NCBI RefSeq assembly: GCF_900113685.1 | Contig: NZ_FOQG01000016.1 | Location: 34,626-98,625, forward strand | DNA length: 64,000 bases | Reading direction: 5' to 3' | From: Nocardioides psychrotolerans | GTDB lineage: Bacteria > Actinomycetota > Actinomycetes > Propionibacteriales > Nocardioidaceae | Shown here: piece by piece, positions 15,202-24,356 of the stretch | Layout of the letters: each line of letters starts with the position of its first letter | How positions within the stretch are numbered: the first letter of the stretch is position 1 | Made by a program: the position numbers and the translations under genes | Notes under the pieces: generated by a model | The model's input: only the letters and a program-made list of their open reading frames with translations | What the model was told of the DNA's origin: nothing | Database searches by the model: none

Positions 15202-17769
15202 TCAGTCGTCGTCACCGCGGGGTACGTCGATCGGCCCCTCGCTGTCGTCGGGACCCTCGAGCACGCCCACCTCTGCCACCTCGAAGGGCGGCAGGTCGGG
15301 CAGTGCGCCGACCTTCTGACCCACGAAGGTGAAGGTGGCCGTCGGGCCGGAGCCCTCGACGCCGACCACGATGATCTGCCCCGGGCCGACCTCGCCGAAG
15401 AGCATCTTCTCGGCCAGGGTGTCCTCGATCTCGCGCTGGATCGTGCGACGCAGAGGTCGGGCACCCAGCACCGGGTCGAAGCCGCGATCTGCGAGCAGGT
15501 CCTTGGCCGCCTGCGTGAGCTCGAGGCTCATGTCACGGTCGCGCAGCCGCAGCTCGACGGCCGCGATCATGTTGTCGACCATCGAGACGATCTGTTCCTT
15601 GGTCAGCGGCGGGAAGACGATGATCTCGTCGACACGGTTGAGGAACTCGGGACGGAAGTGCTGCTTGAGCTCCTCGGCCACCTTGCCCTTCATGCGCTCG
15701 TAGGAGCCTGCGGCGTCGCCCGAGGCCTGGAAGCCCAGGTTGACGGCCTTGTTGATGTCGCGGGTGCCGAGGTTGGTCGTCATGATGATGACGGTGTTCT
15801 TGAAGTCGACCACCCGGCCTTGCGAGTCGGTCAGGCGACCTTCCTCGAGGATCTGCAGCAGGCTGTTGAAGATGTCGGGGTGCGCCTTCTCGACCTCGTC
15901 GAAGAGGACCACCGAGAACGGCTTGCGCCGTACCTTCTCGGTCAGCTGGCCACCCTCCTCGTAGCCGACGTAGCCCGGAGGCGAGCCGAAGAGCCGCGAG
16001 ATGGTGTGCTTCTCGGAGAACTCCGACATGTCGAGCTGGATGAGCGCGTCCTCGTCACCGAAGAGGAACTCGGCGAGCGTCTTGGACAGCCAGGTCTTTC
16101 CGACACCGGACGGACCGGCGAAGATGAACGACCCACCGGGACGCCTGGGGTCCTTGAGACCCGCCCGCGTGCGGCGGATGGCCCGCGAGAGCGCCCGGAC
16201 GGCCTCTTCCTGACCGATGACGCGCTTGTGGAGCTCGTCCTCCATCTTGAGCAGCCGCGTGGACTCCTCCTCGGAGAGCTTGACGATCGGGATCCCGGTG
16301 GCGACCGCCAGCACCTCGGCAATCAGCTCCTCGTCGACCTCGGCGACCTCGTCCATGTCGCCCGCACGCCACTGCTTCTCGCGGTCGGACTTCTTCAGGA
16401 TGAGCTGCTTCTCCTCGTCGCGCAGACGAGCAGCGGCCTCGAAGTCCTGGCCGTCGATGGCGGCCTCCTTGCGCTGGCGCACCTCGGCGATCTTGTCGTC
16501 GTACTCGCGCAGGTCGGCGGGGGCCGTCATGCGACGGATGCGCAGGCGCGAGCCCGCCTCGTCGATGAGGTCGATCGCCTTGTCCGGCAGGAACCGGTCG
16601 GAGATGTAGCGGTCAGCCAGGGTCGCGGCCGAGACGAGCGCCTCATCGGTGATCGTGACGCGGTGGTGCGCCTCGTAGCGATCGCGCAGGCCCTTGAGCA
16701 TCTCGATCGTGTGGGCGATGGAGGGCTCGGCGACCTGGATCGGCTGGAAGCGGCGCTCGAGGGCGGCGTCCTTCTCGAGGTACTTGCGGTATTCGTCGAG
16801 GGTGGTCGCACCGATCGTCTGCAGCTCACCGCGAGCCAGCATCGGCTTGAGGATGCTGGCGGCGTCGATCGCGCCCTCGGCCGCGCCAGCACCGACGAGG
16901 GTGTGGATCTCGTCGATGAACAGCACGATGTCCCCGCGGGTGCGGATCTCCTTGAGGACCTTCTTGAGGCGCTCCTCGAAGTCACCGCGGTAGCGCGAGC
17001 CGGCGACGAGCGCACCCAGGTCGAGGGTGTAGATCTGCTTGTCCTTGAGCGTCTCCGGCACAGTGCCGCGGACGATGTCCTGGGCCAAGCCGGCCACGAT
17101 CGTGGTCTTGCCGACGCCGGGCTCACCGATCAGCACCGGGTTGTTCTTCGTGCGGCGCGAGAGGATCTGCATGACCCGCTCGATCTCGGACTCACGACCG
17201 ATGACCGGGTCGAGCTTGCCCTCGCGGGCGTCCTGGGTCAGGTTGCGGCCGAACTGATCGAGGATCAGCGAGGACGACGGGGCATCGGCCCCGGCACCCT
17301 GGGCGGCCGCGGCAGCGGTCGACTCCTTGCCCTGGAAGCCCGAGAGGAGCTGGATGACCTGCTGGCGGACCCGGTTGAGGTCGGCGCCGAGCTTCTGGAG
17401 GACCTGGGCCGCGACGCCCTCGCCCTCACGGATCAGGCCGAGCAGGATGTGCTCGGTCCCGATGTAGGAGTGGCCGAGCTGGAGGGCCTCGCGGAGCGAC
17501 AGCTCGAGGACCTTCTTGGCCCGTGGGGTGAAGGGGATGTGACCGCTGGGGGCCTGCTGGCCCTGGCCGATGATCTCCTCGACCTGGGCGCGGACGGCCT
17601 CGAGGGAGATGTCGAGGCTCTCCAGGGCCTTGGCGGCGACGCCTTCACCTTCGTGGATGAGACCGAGCAGGATGTGCTCGGTCCCGATGTAGTTGTGGGA
17701 GAGCATGCGGGCCTCTTCCTGGGCCAGCACGACCACCCGACGGGCTCGGTCTGTGAACCGCTCGAACAT
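15202..17769 (-). CDS. clpC: ATP-dependent Clp protease ATPase subunit ClpC
   Basis: ClpC is the AAA+ unfoldase that feeds proteins to ClpP1P2. The protein of about 855 residues has two N-terminal Clp repeats ([12 protein letters not shown] and [12 protein letters not shown]), AAA1 with GEPGVGKT, a UVR-like coiled coil in the M-domain region ([20 protein letters not shown]), AAA2 with GPSGVGKT, and a sensor/lid ([10 protein letters not shown] ... [15 protein letters not shown]). It is nearly identical in layout to mycobacterial ClpC1. The start MFERFTD at 17769 is chosen because AGGAG is 8 nt upstream; an ATG two codons earlier is too close. A hairpin terminator follows the gene. Confidence 0.97.
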   Translation of the reverse strand: MFERFTDRARRVVVLAQEEARMLSHNYIGTEHILLGLIHEGEGVAAKALESLDISLEAVRAQVEEIIGQGQQAPSGHIPFTPRAKKVLELSLREALQLGHSYIGTEHILLGLIREGEGVAAQVLQKLGADLNRVRQQVIQLLSGFQGKESTAAAAAQGAGADAPSSSLILDQFGRNLTQDAREGKLDPVIGRESEIERVMQILSRRTKNNPVLIGEPGVGKTTIVAGLAQDIVRGTVPETLKDKQIYTLDLGALVAGSRYRGDFEERLKKVLKEIRTRGDIVLFIDEIHTLVGAGAAEGAIDAASILKPMLARGELQTIGATTLDEYRKYLEKDAALERRFQPIQVAEPSIAHTIEMLKGLRDRYEAHHRVTITDEALVSAATLADRYISDRFLPDKAIDLIDEAGSRLRIRRMTAPADLREYDDKIAEVRQRKEAAIDGQDFEAAARLRDEEKQLILKKSDREKQWRAGDMDEVAEVDEELIAEVLAVATGIPIVKLSEEESTRLLKMEDELHKRVIGQEEAVRALSRAIRRTRAGLKDPRRPGGSFIFAGPSGVGKTWLSKTLAEFLFGDEDALIQLDMSEFSEKHTISRLFGSPPGYVGYEEGGQLTEKVRRKPFSVVLFDEVEKAHPDIFNSLLQILEEGRLTDSQGRVVDFKNTVIIMTTNLGTRDINKAVNLGFQASGDAAGSYERMKGKVAEELKQHFRPEFLNRVDEIIVFPPLTKEQIVSMVDNMIAAVELRLRDRDMSLELTQAAKDLLADRGFDPVLGARPLRRTIQREIEDTLAEKMLFGEVGPGQIIVVGVEGSGPTATFTFVGQKVGALPDLPPFEVAEVGVLEGPDDSEGPIDVPRGDDD

Positions 17770-17896
17770 GCGCATCGCTCCTGAAAGATCACGGGGGCCG
17801 ATCCGACCTGGGTCGGACGGATCAGAACAAGGTGTCTAACCCCGATGACAGCCTACGCGTTCCCTGAAAGCACGGAAGTCGGTCCGCTGAGAGCGA

Positions 17897-17929
17897 ACAG
17901 GCCCGCCGCGTCGAGCGCGGCGGGCCTGT
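17897..17929 (-). terminator. Strong hairpin terminator after lsr2
   Basis: A perfect 14-bp stem (ACAGGCCCGCCGCG and its complement) with a 5-nt loop lies 35 bp after the lsr2 stop and upstream of clpC. It has no T-run. It should separate the lsr2 and clpC transcripts. Confidence 0.8.
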
Positions 17930-17963
17930 CGGGACGCATCGTCGGCGCCGGTGGTGCGAGCGG

Positions 17964-18290
17964 TCAGTTGGCGGCGTCGAACGCGGTGCGGACATCGGCC
18001 GGGATGCGGCCGCGGTCGGGGACGTCGAGCCCGTTGGAGCGGGCCCAGTCGCGCACCTCGCGCGCGCTGGGGCCGAGTCCGGCGGCCGCCGCCTTCTTGG
18101 CGCGACGAGCGCCGCTGCCGACCTTGCGGGCGTGCCCGACATAACCGGCCAGCGCCCCGCGCAGGGCGGAGGCGTGGGTCTCGGTGAGATCGATCTCGTA
18201 GGACGTGCCGTCGAGAGCGAACGTGACCGTCTCGTCGGCCTCGCTGCCGTCGAGATCATCGACAAGCACGATATTAACCTTTTGCGCCAT
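17964..18290 (-). CDS. lsr2: Lsr2 nucleoid-associated xenogeneic silencer
   Basis: Lsr2 is the actinobacterial H-NS analogue: it dimerises through its N-terminal domain and binds AT-rich minor grooves. The 108-residue protein has the N-terminal oligomerisation domain (VNIVLVDDLDGSEADETVTF ... YEIDLTE) and the C-terminal DNA-binding domain VRDWARSNGLDVPDRGRIP with the RGR AT-hook-like loop. The linker is rich in Lys/Arg/Ala. AGAGGA lies 8 nt before the ATG. It lies between coaX and clpC, as in mycobacteria. A 14-bp hairpin terminator follows. Confidence 0.96.
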   Translation of the reverse strand: MAQKVNIVLVDDLDGSEADETVTFALDGTSYEIDLTETHASALRGALAGYVGHARKVGSGARRAKKAAAAGLGPSAREVRDWARSNGLDVPDRGRIPADVRTAFDAAN

Positions 18291-18367
18291 GTAAGCAGTC
18301 CTCTTTGTCCGAATGGATTCTTGGGTATCCGCATTCTGGCACCGAATAACGCAGAAGGGAATTCAGC

Positions 18368-19141
18368 TCACGAATTCCTCAGGAATATCAACTCGAGGCC
18401 TTTCAAGGTCAACGCCGGGTCGTGCGCGGTGAAACAACTGCATTCGTCGATCACGAGAGGAGCAAGATATCCGGTGGCCACCACGGTGACGTCCTCAGGC
18501 AATTCCCCGAGCTCGCTGATCATGCGCGCCACGATTCCTTCGACCTGGCTCGCGACTCCGAAGACCATGCCCGACTGGAGCGCCTCGACGGTGTTCTTGG
18601 CGATGACCGAGCGGGGCCGTTGGAGCTCGACCTGGCGCAGCTGGGCACCGCGATGGCCCAGCGCCTCCAGGGATATCTCGATGCCGGGAGCGATGGCACC
18701 GCCGACGTACTGGCCGAGCGCGCTCACCACGTCGAACGTCGTGGCGATGCCACCGAAGTCGACGACGATCGCGGGTCCGCCGTAGAGCGAGACCGTCGCA
18801 AGTGCATTGATGATGCGGTCGGAGCCGACTTCTCGGGGATTGTCCATGAGAATCGGGACACCGGTGCGGACACCGGGCTCGACCACCACTGCGGTGACAT
18901 CACCGAAGTGACGCACGAGCATCTCGCGCCAGGCGTGCAGCACCGCCGGCACCGTCGAGCAGACCGCGATGCCATCGACGCTGTCCTCGAGGTCTCCGAG
19001 GAGTCCGCGCAGCAGCACCGACCACTCGTCGGCCGTGCGCCGCTCGTCGGTGGCCACCCGCCACTGGGCCCCCACCACCCCCTCGTCCACGAGGCCCAGC
19101 ACGGTGTGGGCATTGCCGATGTCGACGGCCAGCAGGCTCAT
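18368..19141 (-). CDS. coaX: Type III pantothenate kinase
   Basis: CoaX phosphorylates pantothenate, the first step of coenzyme A synthesis. The 257-residue ASKHA-fold protein has LLAVDIGNAHTVLGLVD (phosphate 1), the GVRTGVPILMDNPREVGSDRI pantothenate-site region (conserved Asp/Arg) and VVDFGGIATTFDVVS (phosphate 2). The FGGIATT loop differs from the more usual FGTATT, though this loop varies in actinobacteria. The ATG overlaps the nadC stop (ATGA), so it is the last gene of a CoA/NAD cofactor operon. Codon use near its 3' end is less GC-rich than in the neighbours. Confidence 0.92.
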   Translation of the reverse strand: MSLLAVDIGNAHTVLGLVDEGVVGAQWRVATDERRTADEWSVLLRGLLGDLEDSVDGIAVCSTVPAVLHAWREMLVRHFGDVTAVVVEPGVRTGVPILMDNPREVGSDRIINALATVSLYGGPAIVVDFGGIATTFDVVSALGQYVGGAIAPGIEISLEALGHRGAQLRQVELQRPRSVIAKNTVEALQSGMVFGVASQVEGIVARMISELGELPEDVTVVATGYLAPLVIDECSCFTAHDPALTLKGLELIFLRNS

Positions 19142-20061
19142 GACGGGCTGGGGCGGTCCTGGAGGTCCAGGCCGATGTCGAAGACCTGCACCGAGTGCGT
19201 GAGCGCGCCGACCGAGATGAAGTCGACCCCGGTCTCCGCGACCTCCCGGGCCCGCTCGATGGTCAGCCCGCCCGAGGCCTCCAGGCTCGCCCGGCCGGCG
19301 GTGATCCGCACGGCCTCGGCCATGAGCTGCGTCGACATGTTGTCGAGCAGGATCTCCTCGCAGCCGACCTCGAGCAACTCGCGCAGCTGGTCGAGGTCGG
19401 TCACCTCCACCTCGACGCGCAGGTCGGGGTAGGCGGTGCGGACCGCGTGGAAGGCAGGGACGACGCCGCCGGCCGCGATCACGTGGTTGTCCTTGACCAT
19501 CGCCCGGTCGGCCAGGCTGAAGCGGTGGTTGACGCCGCCGCCGCACCGCACGGCGTACTTCTGGAGGGCACGGTGGCCCGGCAGCGTCTTGCGGGTGTCG
19601 AGGACCCGGGCACGGGTGCCGTCGAGCGCCCGCACCCAGGCCGCCGTCGCGGTGGCGATGCCGGAGAGGTGGCTGGCGTAGTTGAGCGCCGTGCGCTCGG
19701 CCGTGAGCAGGCCACGGGTGGCGCCGGCCACCCGCATGACGACGTCGCCCGGCTCGACGCTCGTGCCGTCGGCGAGGCGGTCGGAGACGACGACGTCGTC
19801 ACCCAGCACGACGTGGAAGACCAGCGCGGCCAGCGTCAGGCCGGCGACGACACCCGGCTCCCGGGCGGCGAAGTCACCGGCGCCCTCGGCGTCAGCAGCG
19901 ATCGTGGCCCGGCTGGTCACGTCCTCGCCACCGAGCTCCTCGGGCAGGTCCTCGGCCAGCGCGGCGAGGATGGCGGCGTAGAGCGCGCGCGGGTCGAGGC
20001 CGGCGATCTCCAGCTCGGCGATCAGACCGGCCGGCAGGGCGTCGTACGACGTGGGGATCAT
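19138..20061 (-). CDS. nadC: Nicotinate-nucleotide pyrophosphorylase (carboxylating)
   Basis: NadC joins quinolinate and PRPP to give nicotinate mononucleotide, CO2 and PPi. The 307-residue protein has the type II phosphoribosyltransferase features: EDVTSRATI, TERTALNYASHLSGIAT, LDTRKTLPGHRALQKYAVRCGGGVNHR with quinolinate-binding Arg/Lys residues, AMVKDNHV and the LEASGGLT phosphate loop. ATGA overlaps link it to nadB upstream and coaX downstream. Confidence 0.95.
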   Translation of the reverse strand: MIPTSYDALPAGLIAELEIAGLDPRALYAAILAALAEDLPEELGGEDVTSRATIAADAEGAGDFAAREPGVVAGLTLAALVFHVVLGDDVVVSDRLADGTSVEPGDVVMRVAGATRGLLTAERTALNYASHLSGIATATAAWVRALDGTRARVLDTRKTLPGHRALQKYAVRCGGGVNHRFSLADRAMVKDNHVIAAGGVVPAFHAVRTAYPDLRVEVEVTDLDQLRELLEVGCEEILLDNMSTQLMAEAVRITAGRASLEASGGLTIERAREVAETGVDFISVGALTHSVQVFDIGLDLQDRPSPS

Positions 20062-21794
20062 GCGGTGCCTCCGTGGTGGGTCGGACCGGGGTCGCTGGCC
20101 GGGGCCGGCCGGAAGCAGAGCTCGGTCGATCCGTCGACCATGACGGCATCGAAGTGACCGGCCCAGGTGGCGTCGTCGCGCTCGGGGAAGTCCTCGCGCC
20201 AGTGCGACCCGCGGGTCTCCTCGCGCAGCGTCGCGGCGGCGGCGAGCGCGGCGCCGATGGTGAGCAGGTTGGTGGTCTCCCACGACTGGACGTCGACGAG
20301 CTCGGCCGGGGTGCCCGCGAGCTTGTCGAGCAGCGCGGTGGCGTCGGAGAGACCGGTCGCATGGCGCAGCACGCCGACTCGGGACGTCATGACCTCCTGC
20401 AGCTCGGCCCGGACGTCGCCGGAGACGAGGTCCTCGGGCCGCTGGTCCTCGACCGGGGCCGACCAGGGGCGCAGCTCGGCGGGCAGGACCGCGGCGATCC
20501 GACGGGAGAACACCAGACCCTCGAGGAGGCTGTTGGAGGCCAGCCGGTTGGCGCCGTGCACGCCCGAGGAGGCCACCTCACCCGTGGCGTAGAGCCCGGG
20601 GACGTCGGAACGGCCCTGCAGGTCGGTGCGAACACCGCCGGAGGCGTAGTGACACGCCGGCGCCACCGGGATCAGCTGGGTGACCGGGTCGACTCCGTGC
20701 GAGCGGGCCGTGGCGAGGATGGTGGGGAAACGCTTCTCCCAGAAGCTCGACGTGCCCGCTCCGCTCGCGGCTCCCCCCTCGCCCACCTCCCCGAGATGGG
20801 TGGCGTCGAGCCACATGTGCGGCTGGTCGGTGTCGAGCATCCGGCGCATGATCGCCTTGGCGACGACGTCGCGCGGTGCGAGGTCCTCAAGCGGGTGGAC
20901 CCCCTTCATCAACCGGTTGCCCTCGAAGTCGACGAGGAAGGCGCCCTCGCCGCGCACCGCCTCGGAGATGAGGGGCTGCTGGCCGTGGGACTCCGGGCCG
21001 AGGTACATCACGGTCGGGTGGAACTGCACGAACTCCAGGTCGCGCAGCGTCGCACCGGCGCGCAGCGCGAGCGCCATGCCGTCGCCGGTCGAGACCGACG
21101 GGTTGGTGGTCTGGCTGAAGACCTGGCCCAGGCCACCGCTGGCGAGCACGACGGCGCGGCAGTGGACGGCACCGACGCCGTCGCGCTGGCCCTCCCCCAT
21201 CACGTGCAGGGTGACACCGGCGACCCCGCCGTCCTCGGCGAGCAGCAGGTCGACGGCCAGGGCGTGCTGGACGACCTCGATCTCGGGCGCCGCGGCGACA
21301 GCCTCGATGAGCGCCCGCTGGATCTCCGCCCCGGTGGCGTCGCCGCCGGCGTGCGCGATCCGGTCGCGGTGGTGGCCGCCCTCCCGGGTCAGCGAGATGA
21401 CGCCGTCGGCGTCGTGGTCGAAGTTGGTGCCGAGGGCGATCAGCTCGCGGACCGCCTCGGGCCCCTCGTTGACCAGGATCCGTACGGCGTCCGGGTCACA
21501 GGCCCCGGCGCCCGCGACGAGGGTGTCGACCTCGTGCTCCTCCGGGGTGTCCCCCGGGCCGAGGGCCGCCGCGATGCCACCCTGCGCCCACTGGGTGGAG
21601 CCGGCGGCCAGCACGTCCTTGGTGACGACGAGGACCTTGTCGACGTGGTCCTTGAGCAGCAGCGCGGCGGTCAGCCCGGCGATGCCGGAGCCGATGATCA
21701 CGACGTCGGAGCGTGTCGACCAGCCCGGCTCGGGCGCGACCAGGCGCGCCGGCACGCGTCGTACGGGGAGGTCGAACGTGCGCTCCTGTGGCAT
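20058..21794 (-). CDS. nadB: L-aspartate oxidase
   Basis: NadB oxidises L-aspartate to iminoaspartate with FAD, the first step of de novo NAD synthesis. The 578-residue flavoprotein has the dinucleotide-binding SDVVIIGSGIAGLTAALLL, the substrate-site GGHHRDRIAHAGGDATG, a second FAD contact (ATGEVASSGVHGANRLASNS) and a C-terminal helical domain. nadA is not adjacent, unlike the usual nadA-nadB-nadC order, so quinolinate synthase must be encoded elsewhere. TAGCCT lies 6 nt before the ATG (21801-21806), so nadB may start a leaderless mRNA of its own inside the pan-nad operon. Confidence 0.95.
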   Translation of the reverse strand: MPQERTFDLPVRRVPARLVAPEPGWSTRSDVVIIGSGIAGLTAALLLKDHVDKVLVVTKDVLAAGSTQWAQGGIAAALGPGDTPEEHEVDTLVAGAGACDPDAVRILVNEGPEAVRELIALGTNFDHDADGVISLTREGGHHRDRIAHAGGDATGAEIQRALIEAVAAAPEIEVVQHALAVDLLLAEDGGVAGVTLHVMGEGQRDGVGAVHCRAVVLASGGLGQVFSQTTNPSVSTGDGMALALRAGATLRDLEFVQFHPTVMYLGPESHGQQPLISEAVRGEGAFLVDFEGNRLMKGVHPLEDLAPRDVVAKAIMRRMLDTDQPHMWLDATHLGEVGEGGAASGAGTSSFWEKRFPTILATARSHGVDPVTQLIPVAPACHYASGGVRTDLQGRSDVPGLYATGEVASSGVHGANRLASNSLLEGLVFSRRIAAVLPAELRPWSAPVEDQRPEDLVSGDVRAELQEVMTSRVGVLRHATGLSDATALLDKLAGTPAELVDVQSWETTNLLTIGAALAAAATLREETRGSHWREDFPERDDATWAGHFDAVMVDGSTELCFRPAPASDPGPTHHGGTA

Positions 21795-21800
21795 GGGCTG

Positions 21801-21806
21801 AGGCTA
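21801..21806 (-). promoter_or_regulatory. Leaderless -10 element for nadB
   Basis: TAGCCT, six bases before the nadB ATG at 21794, overlapping the end of panD. It suggests internal transcription of nadB-nadC-coaX. Confidence 0.45.
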
Positions 21807-22238
21807 ACGCCCTGCCCCCGCCAGGGACTCGCCAGCATCGCCGCGCACGAGGCCGGCGCCCCCGAAGGTCTCGGCCGGGTCGTTGCCGGTGGCGAGGATC
21901 GAGTTGTCGGCGTCCACGAAGACCACGTGGGGCTTCAGCGCCTTGGCCTCCGCGGTGTCCATCTGGCCGTAGCCGATGAGGATCACGATGTCGCCGGGAT
22001 GGACCAGGCGGGCGGCAGCACCGTTGATGCCGAGCACGCCGCTGCCGCGCTCGCCGGCGATCGTGTAGGTCTCGATCCGGGCGCCGTTGGTGACGTCGAC
22101 GATGTGGACCAGCTCGCCCGGGAGCAGGTCGGCCGCCTCGAGCAGGTCCTCGTCGACAGTGACCGAGCCGACGTAGTGCAGGTCGGCCTGCGTCACGGTC
22201 GCGCGGTGGATCTTGCTCTTCATCATGGTGCGGAGCAT
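21804..22238 (-). CDS. panD: Aspartate 1-decarboxylase (pyruvoyl enzyme precursor)
   Basis: PanD makes beta-alanine for pantothenate. The 144-residue pro-enzyme shows the self-cleavage site HYVGSVTVD, with Gly24-Ser25; Ser25 becomes the pyruvoyl cofactor. Also visible are [18 protein letters not shown] and [10 protein letters not shown]. The C-terminal tail ([20 protein letters not shown]) is longer than in E. coli, as in other actinobacteria. It overlaps the panC 3' end by 16 bp and is followed by nadB. Confidence 0.95.
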   Translation of the reverse strand: MLRTMMKSKIHRATVTQADLHYVGSVTVDEDLLEAADLLPGELVHIVDVTNGARIETYTIAGERGSGVLGINGAAARLVHPGDIVILIGYGQMDTAEAKALKPHVVFVDADNSILATGNDPAETFGGAGLVRGDAGESLAGAGR

Positions 22239-23125
22239 GGGAGGTCCCCTCGGTGGGCGGTGGTCCCCAGGACCAGGCGCATGTTGTCGATCAGGCGGGT
22301 GGTCCCCACCCGCGCGGCGAGCAGGATCCGGGCCTCGGTGCCCGCAGGGGGGTCACTCGGCAGGTCCCCGAGCTCGGGGGTCGTGACGACGAGGTAGTCG
22401 ACGTCGACGGTCTCGGTGGTGCGCAGCTGCGCGCGGGCGGCGTCGAGCGCCGGCCCCACGCCGTACGTCGCGGCCTCCTGCGCGGCGCGCAACGCACGGC
22501 TCAGGGTCAGGGCCTCGACGCGCTGCTCGGCGTCGAGGTAGCGGTTGCGGCTCGAGAGGGCCAGACCGTCGGGCTCACGCTCGGTCTCGGCGCCGACGAC
22601 CTCGACCCCGAGGCAGAGGTCGGCGGCCATCCGGCGGATGAGCGTGAGCTGCTGGAAGTCCTTCTGGCCGAACACGGCGACGTCTGGTCGGACCAGGCCG
22701 AAGAGCTTGGCGACGACGATCAGCACGCCGCGGAAGTGGGTGGGCCGGCTCCTGCCCTCGAGGATGCTCGCGAGCGGGCCGGGCTCGACGGTGACCTGGG
22801 GCTCCCCGCCCGGGTAGACCTCGTCGACGGTGGGCGCGAACACGATGTCGACTCCCGCACCGGCGCAGACCTCGAGGTCATCCGGCAGCGTGCGGGGGTA
22901 GCGGGCCAGGTCCTCGCCGGGGGCGAACTGCATCGGGTTGACGAACACCGACACCACGACCGGCCCGGCACCCACGTGCTCGCGGGCGACGCGCATGAGG
23001 CTGGCGTGGCCGGCGTGGAGGGCGCCCATGGTCGGGACGAAGCCGACGCGCTGCCCCTGCCGGCGGGCGGGAGCGAGCAGGTCGGTGAGCTCGGACCGGG
23101 TGCGGGCCAGGACGGGTCGATCCAT
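22223..23125 (-). CDS. panC: Pantothenate synthetase
   Basis: PanC condenses pantoate and beta-alanine with ATP to give pantothenate. The 300-residue protein has the HIGH-type nucleotide site [31 protein letters not shown], the FGQKDFQQL pantoate/ATP region and the KMSKS-like LALSSRN. It lies 11 bp after the DUF2520 gene and overlaps panD. panB is not in the window. Confidence 0.96.
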   Translation of the reverse strand: MDRPVLARTRSELTDLLAPARRQGQRVGFVPTMGALHAGHASLMRVAREHVGAGPVVVSVFVNPMQFAPGEDLARYPRTLPDDLEVCAGAGVDIVFAPTVDEVYPGGEPQVTVEPGPLASILEGRSRPTHFRGVLIVVAKLFGLVRPDVAVFGQKDFQQLTLIRRMAADLCLGVEVVGAETEREPDGLALSSRNRYLDAEQRVEALTLSRALRAAQEAATYGVGPALDAARAQLRTTETVDVDYLVVTTPELGDLPSDPPAGTEARILLAARVGTTRLIDNMRLVLGTTAHRGDLPCSAP

Positions 23126-23136
23126 CGTGACGGCGC

Positions 23137-24063
23137 TCAGCGGGCGTCGCGCTGGAAGGCGGGGGTCGTCGTGCTCTCGGCCAGCGCCTCGGCCAACAGC
23201 TGGTGGATCTTGAGCGCCCGGATCGGCAGCAGCCGACCGTCGGTGACCGCGCGGCCGAGGGTGGCGCGGCCGAGGGCGACGTAGGACTCCATGGTCTGCG
23301 GCGCCTTCGCGGCGATCTCCTCGAGGTGGGCGGCGACGGTGTTGACGTCACCCCGGACGATCGGCCCGGTCAACGCGGCGTCGCCGTGCTCCAGGGCGTT
23401 GTCGAGAGCGGCCGTCAGCAGCGGGCGCAACGTGCCGGCCGGGTCGTCGGCTCCGGCCGCGGTCAGCATCTCCATCGACTCGGTCACCAGGGTGACGAGG
23501 TGGTTGGCGCCGTGCGCGAGGCCCGCGTGATAGAGCGTGCGGCTCGCCTCGGGCACCCACATCGGGCGCCCTCCGAGGTCGACGACCAGGTCGGAGACGA
23601 AGACGCGCTCGGCGTCCGGCGCGGTCAGCCCGAAGACGCAGCCGTCGAGGCGGTCCAGGTCGAGGGCGGTGCCGGTGAAGGTCATGGCGGGGTGCATCGC
23701 GACGACCCTGGCGCCGACCTCCTGCGCGGGGGCGAGGACGTCGAGGCCGTGGCGGCCCGAGGTGTGCACGACGTGCTGGCCCTCGCGGATCGCGCCGCTG
23801 GCGCTGAGCATGGAGACGACGTTGGCGAGCATGTCGTCGGGCACGGTGAGCAGCAGGACGTCGCAGGCCCGGGCGACCACGCTGGGCTTCTCGGTGGGCA
23901 CACCCGGCAGCAGGTCGGCGATGCGGCGGGCCGAGGCGTCGGACTCACCGGCGGCGGCGACGATCTCGTGACCGGCGCACCGGAGACGAGCAGCGAGGAC
24001 CGCGCCGACCCGGCCGGCGCCGACGACGCCGATCCGCAGGCGCGCGCTAAGAGTGTGCGTCAT
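23137..24063 (-). CDS. Rossmann-like and DUF2520 domain protein
   Basis: This 308-residue protein has an N-terminal NAD(P)-binding fold (LRIGVVGAGRVGAVLAARL, about residues 9-27) and a C-terminal DUF2520 helical domain (HAGLAHGANHLVTLVTESMEML). It resembles 6-phosphogluconate/ketopantoate reductase-type dehydrogenases in architecture. Because it is the first gene of a run leading into panC and panD, as in M. tuberculosis (Rv3603c), a role in the ketopantoate reductase (PanE) step is tempting but unproven. The upstream 187 bp contain a GTCCGA-CTGC-TCGGAC stem-loop (24150-24165), so the operon may have a long leader. Confidence 0.87.
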   Translation of the reverse strand: MTHTLSARLRIGVVGAGRVGAVLAARLRCAGHEIVAAAGESDASARRIADLLPGVPTEKPSVVARACDVLLLTVPDDMLANVVSMLSASGAIREGQHVVHTSGRHGLDVLAPAQEVGARVVAMHPAMTFTGTALDLDRLDGCVFGLTAPDAERVFVSDLVVDLGGRPMWVPEASRTLYHAGLAHGANHLVTLVTESMEMLTAAGADDPAGTLRPLLTAALDNALEHGDAALTGPIVRGDVNTVAAHLEEIAAKAPQTMESYVALGRATLGRAVTDGRLLPIRALKIHQLLAEALAESTTTPAFQRDAR

Positions 24064-24356
24064 GGTTCGAACCTTTCGTTCCAGTCCCTCCGACCACCCG
24101 CTCGCGCGGGTCGGTGTGGGTACCGGACGGTGTGCTCGTCTGATGGGCCGTCCGACTGCTCGGACACCATGAAAGGTACGCCGGTGTTGCACGGATGTGA
24201 ACGGGTCGCGACGTGACCTACCTGACACGGGGCGTCCGTCGGGTCGCGCTGCATGAGTACCCGGATGTCCGGGGACTTGCGCGCTTGAGGGGTGTTGCAA
24301 CCCCCCTCAAGCGACAGACTCGCCCGCCAAGAACGCCGTTGCGGGCGCGCGCAGGC
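24064..24356. other. Leader region and repeat copy upstream of the pan operon
   Basis: This 293-bp gap holds no gene. It contains a small stem-loop at 24150-24165 within the probable leader of the DUF2520-panC operon, and the second copy of the double-hairpin repeat at 24251-24330, just after the glycosyltransferase stop at 24357. I do not recognise a known riboswitch in the leader. Confidence 0.6.
24251..24330 (+). repeat. Double-hairpin dispersed repeat, copy 2
   Basis: This is the inverted counterpart of 2884-2967. The TTGCAA-centred 32-nt hairpin is at 24282-24313 (one mismatch) and the CCCGGATGTCCGGG hairpin is at 24255-24278 (slightly decayed). The flanks CTGCATGAGT and ACAGACTCGCCCGCCAAGA match copy 1. 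Differences in the stems are few and mostly leave the pairing intact. It begins 26 bp after the stop of the minus-strand glycosyltransferase gene. Confidence 0.85.

Noticed and set aside
15166..17784. 872-codon frame opposite clpC
   Set aside because: It is a mirror frame of the clpC codons; clpC is certain from its motifs.
23137..24063. Annotation of the DUF2520 protein as ketopantoate reductase PanE
   Set aside because: Only the Rossmann motif and the operon context support it; the PanE substrate-binding residues could not be identified.
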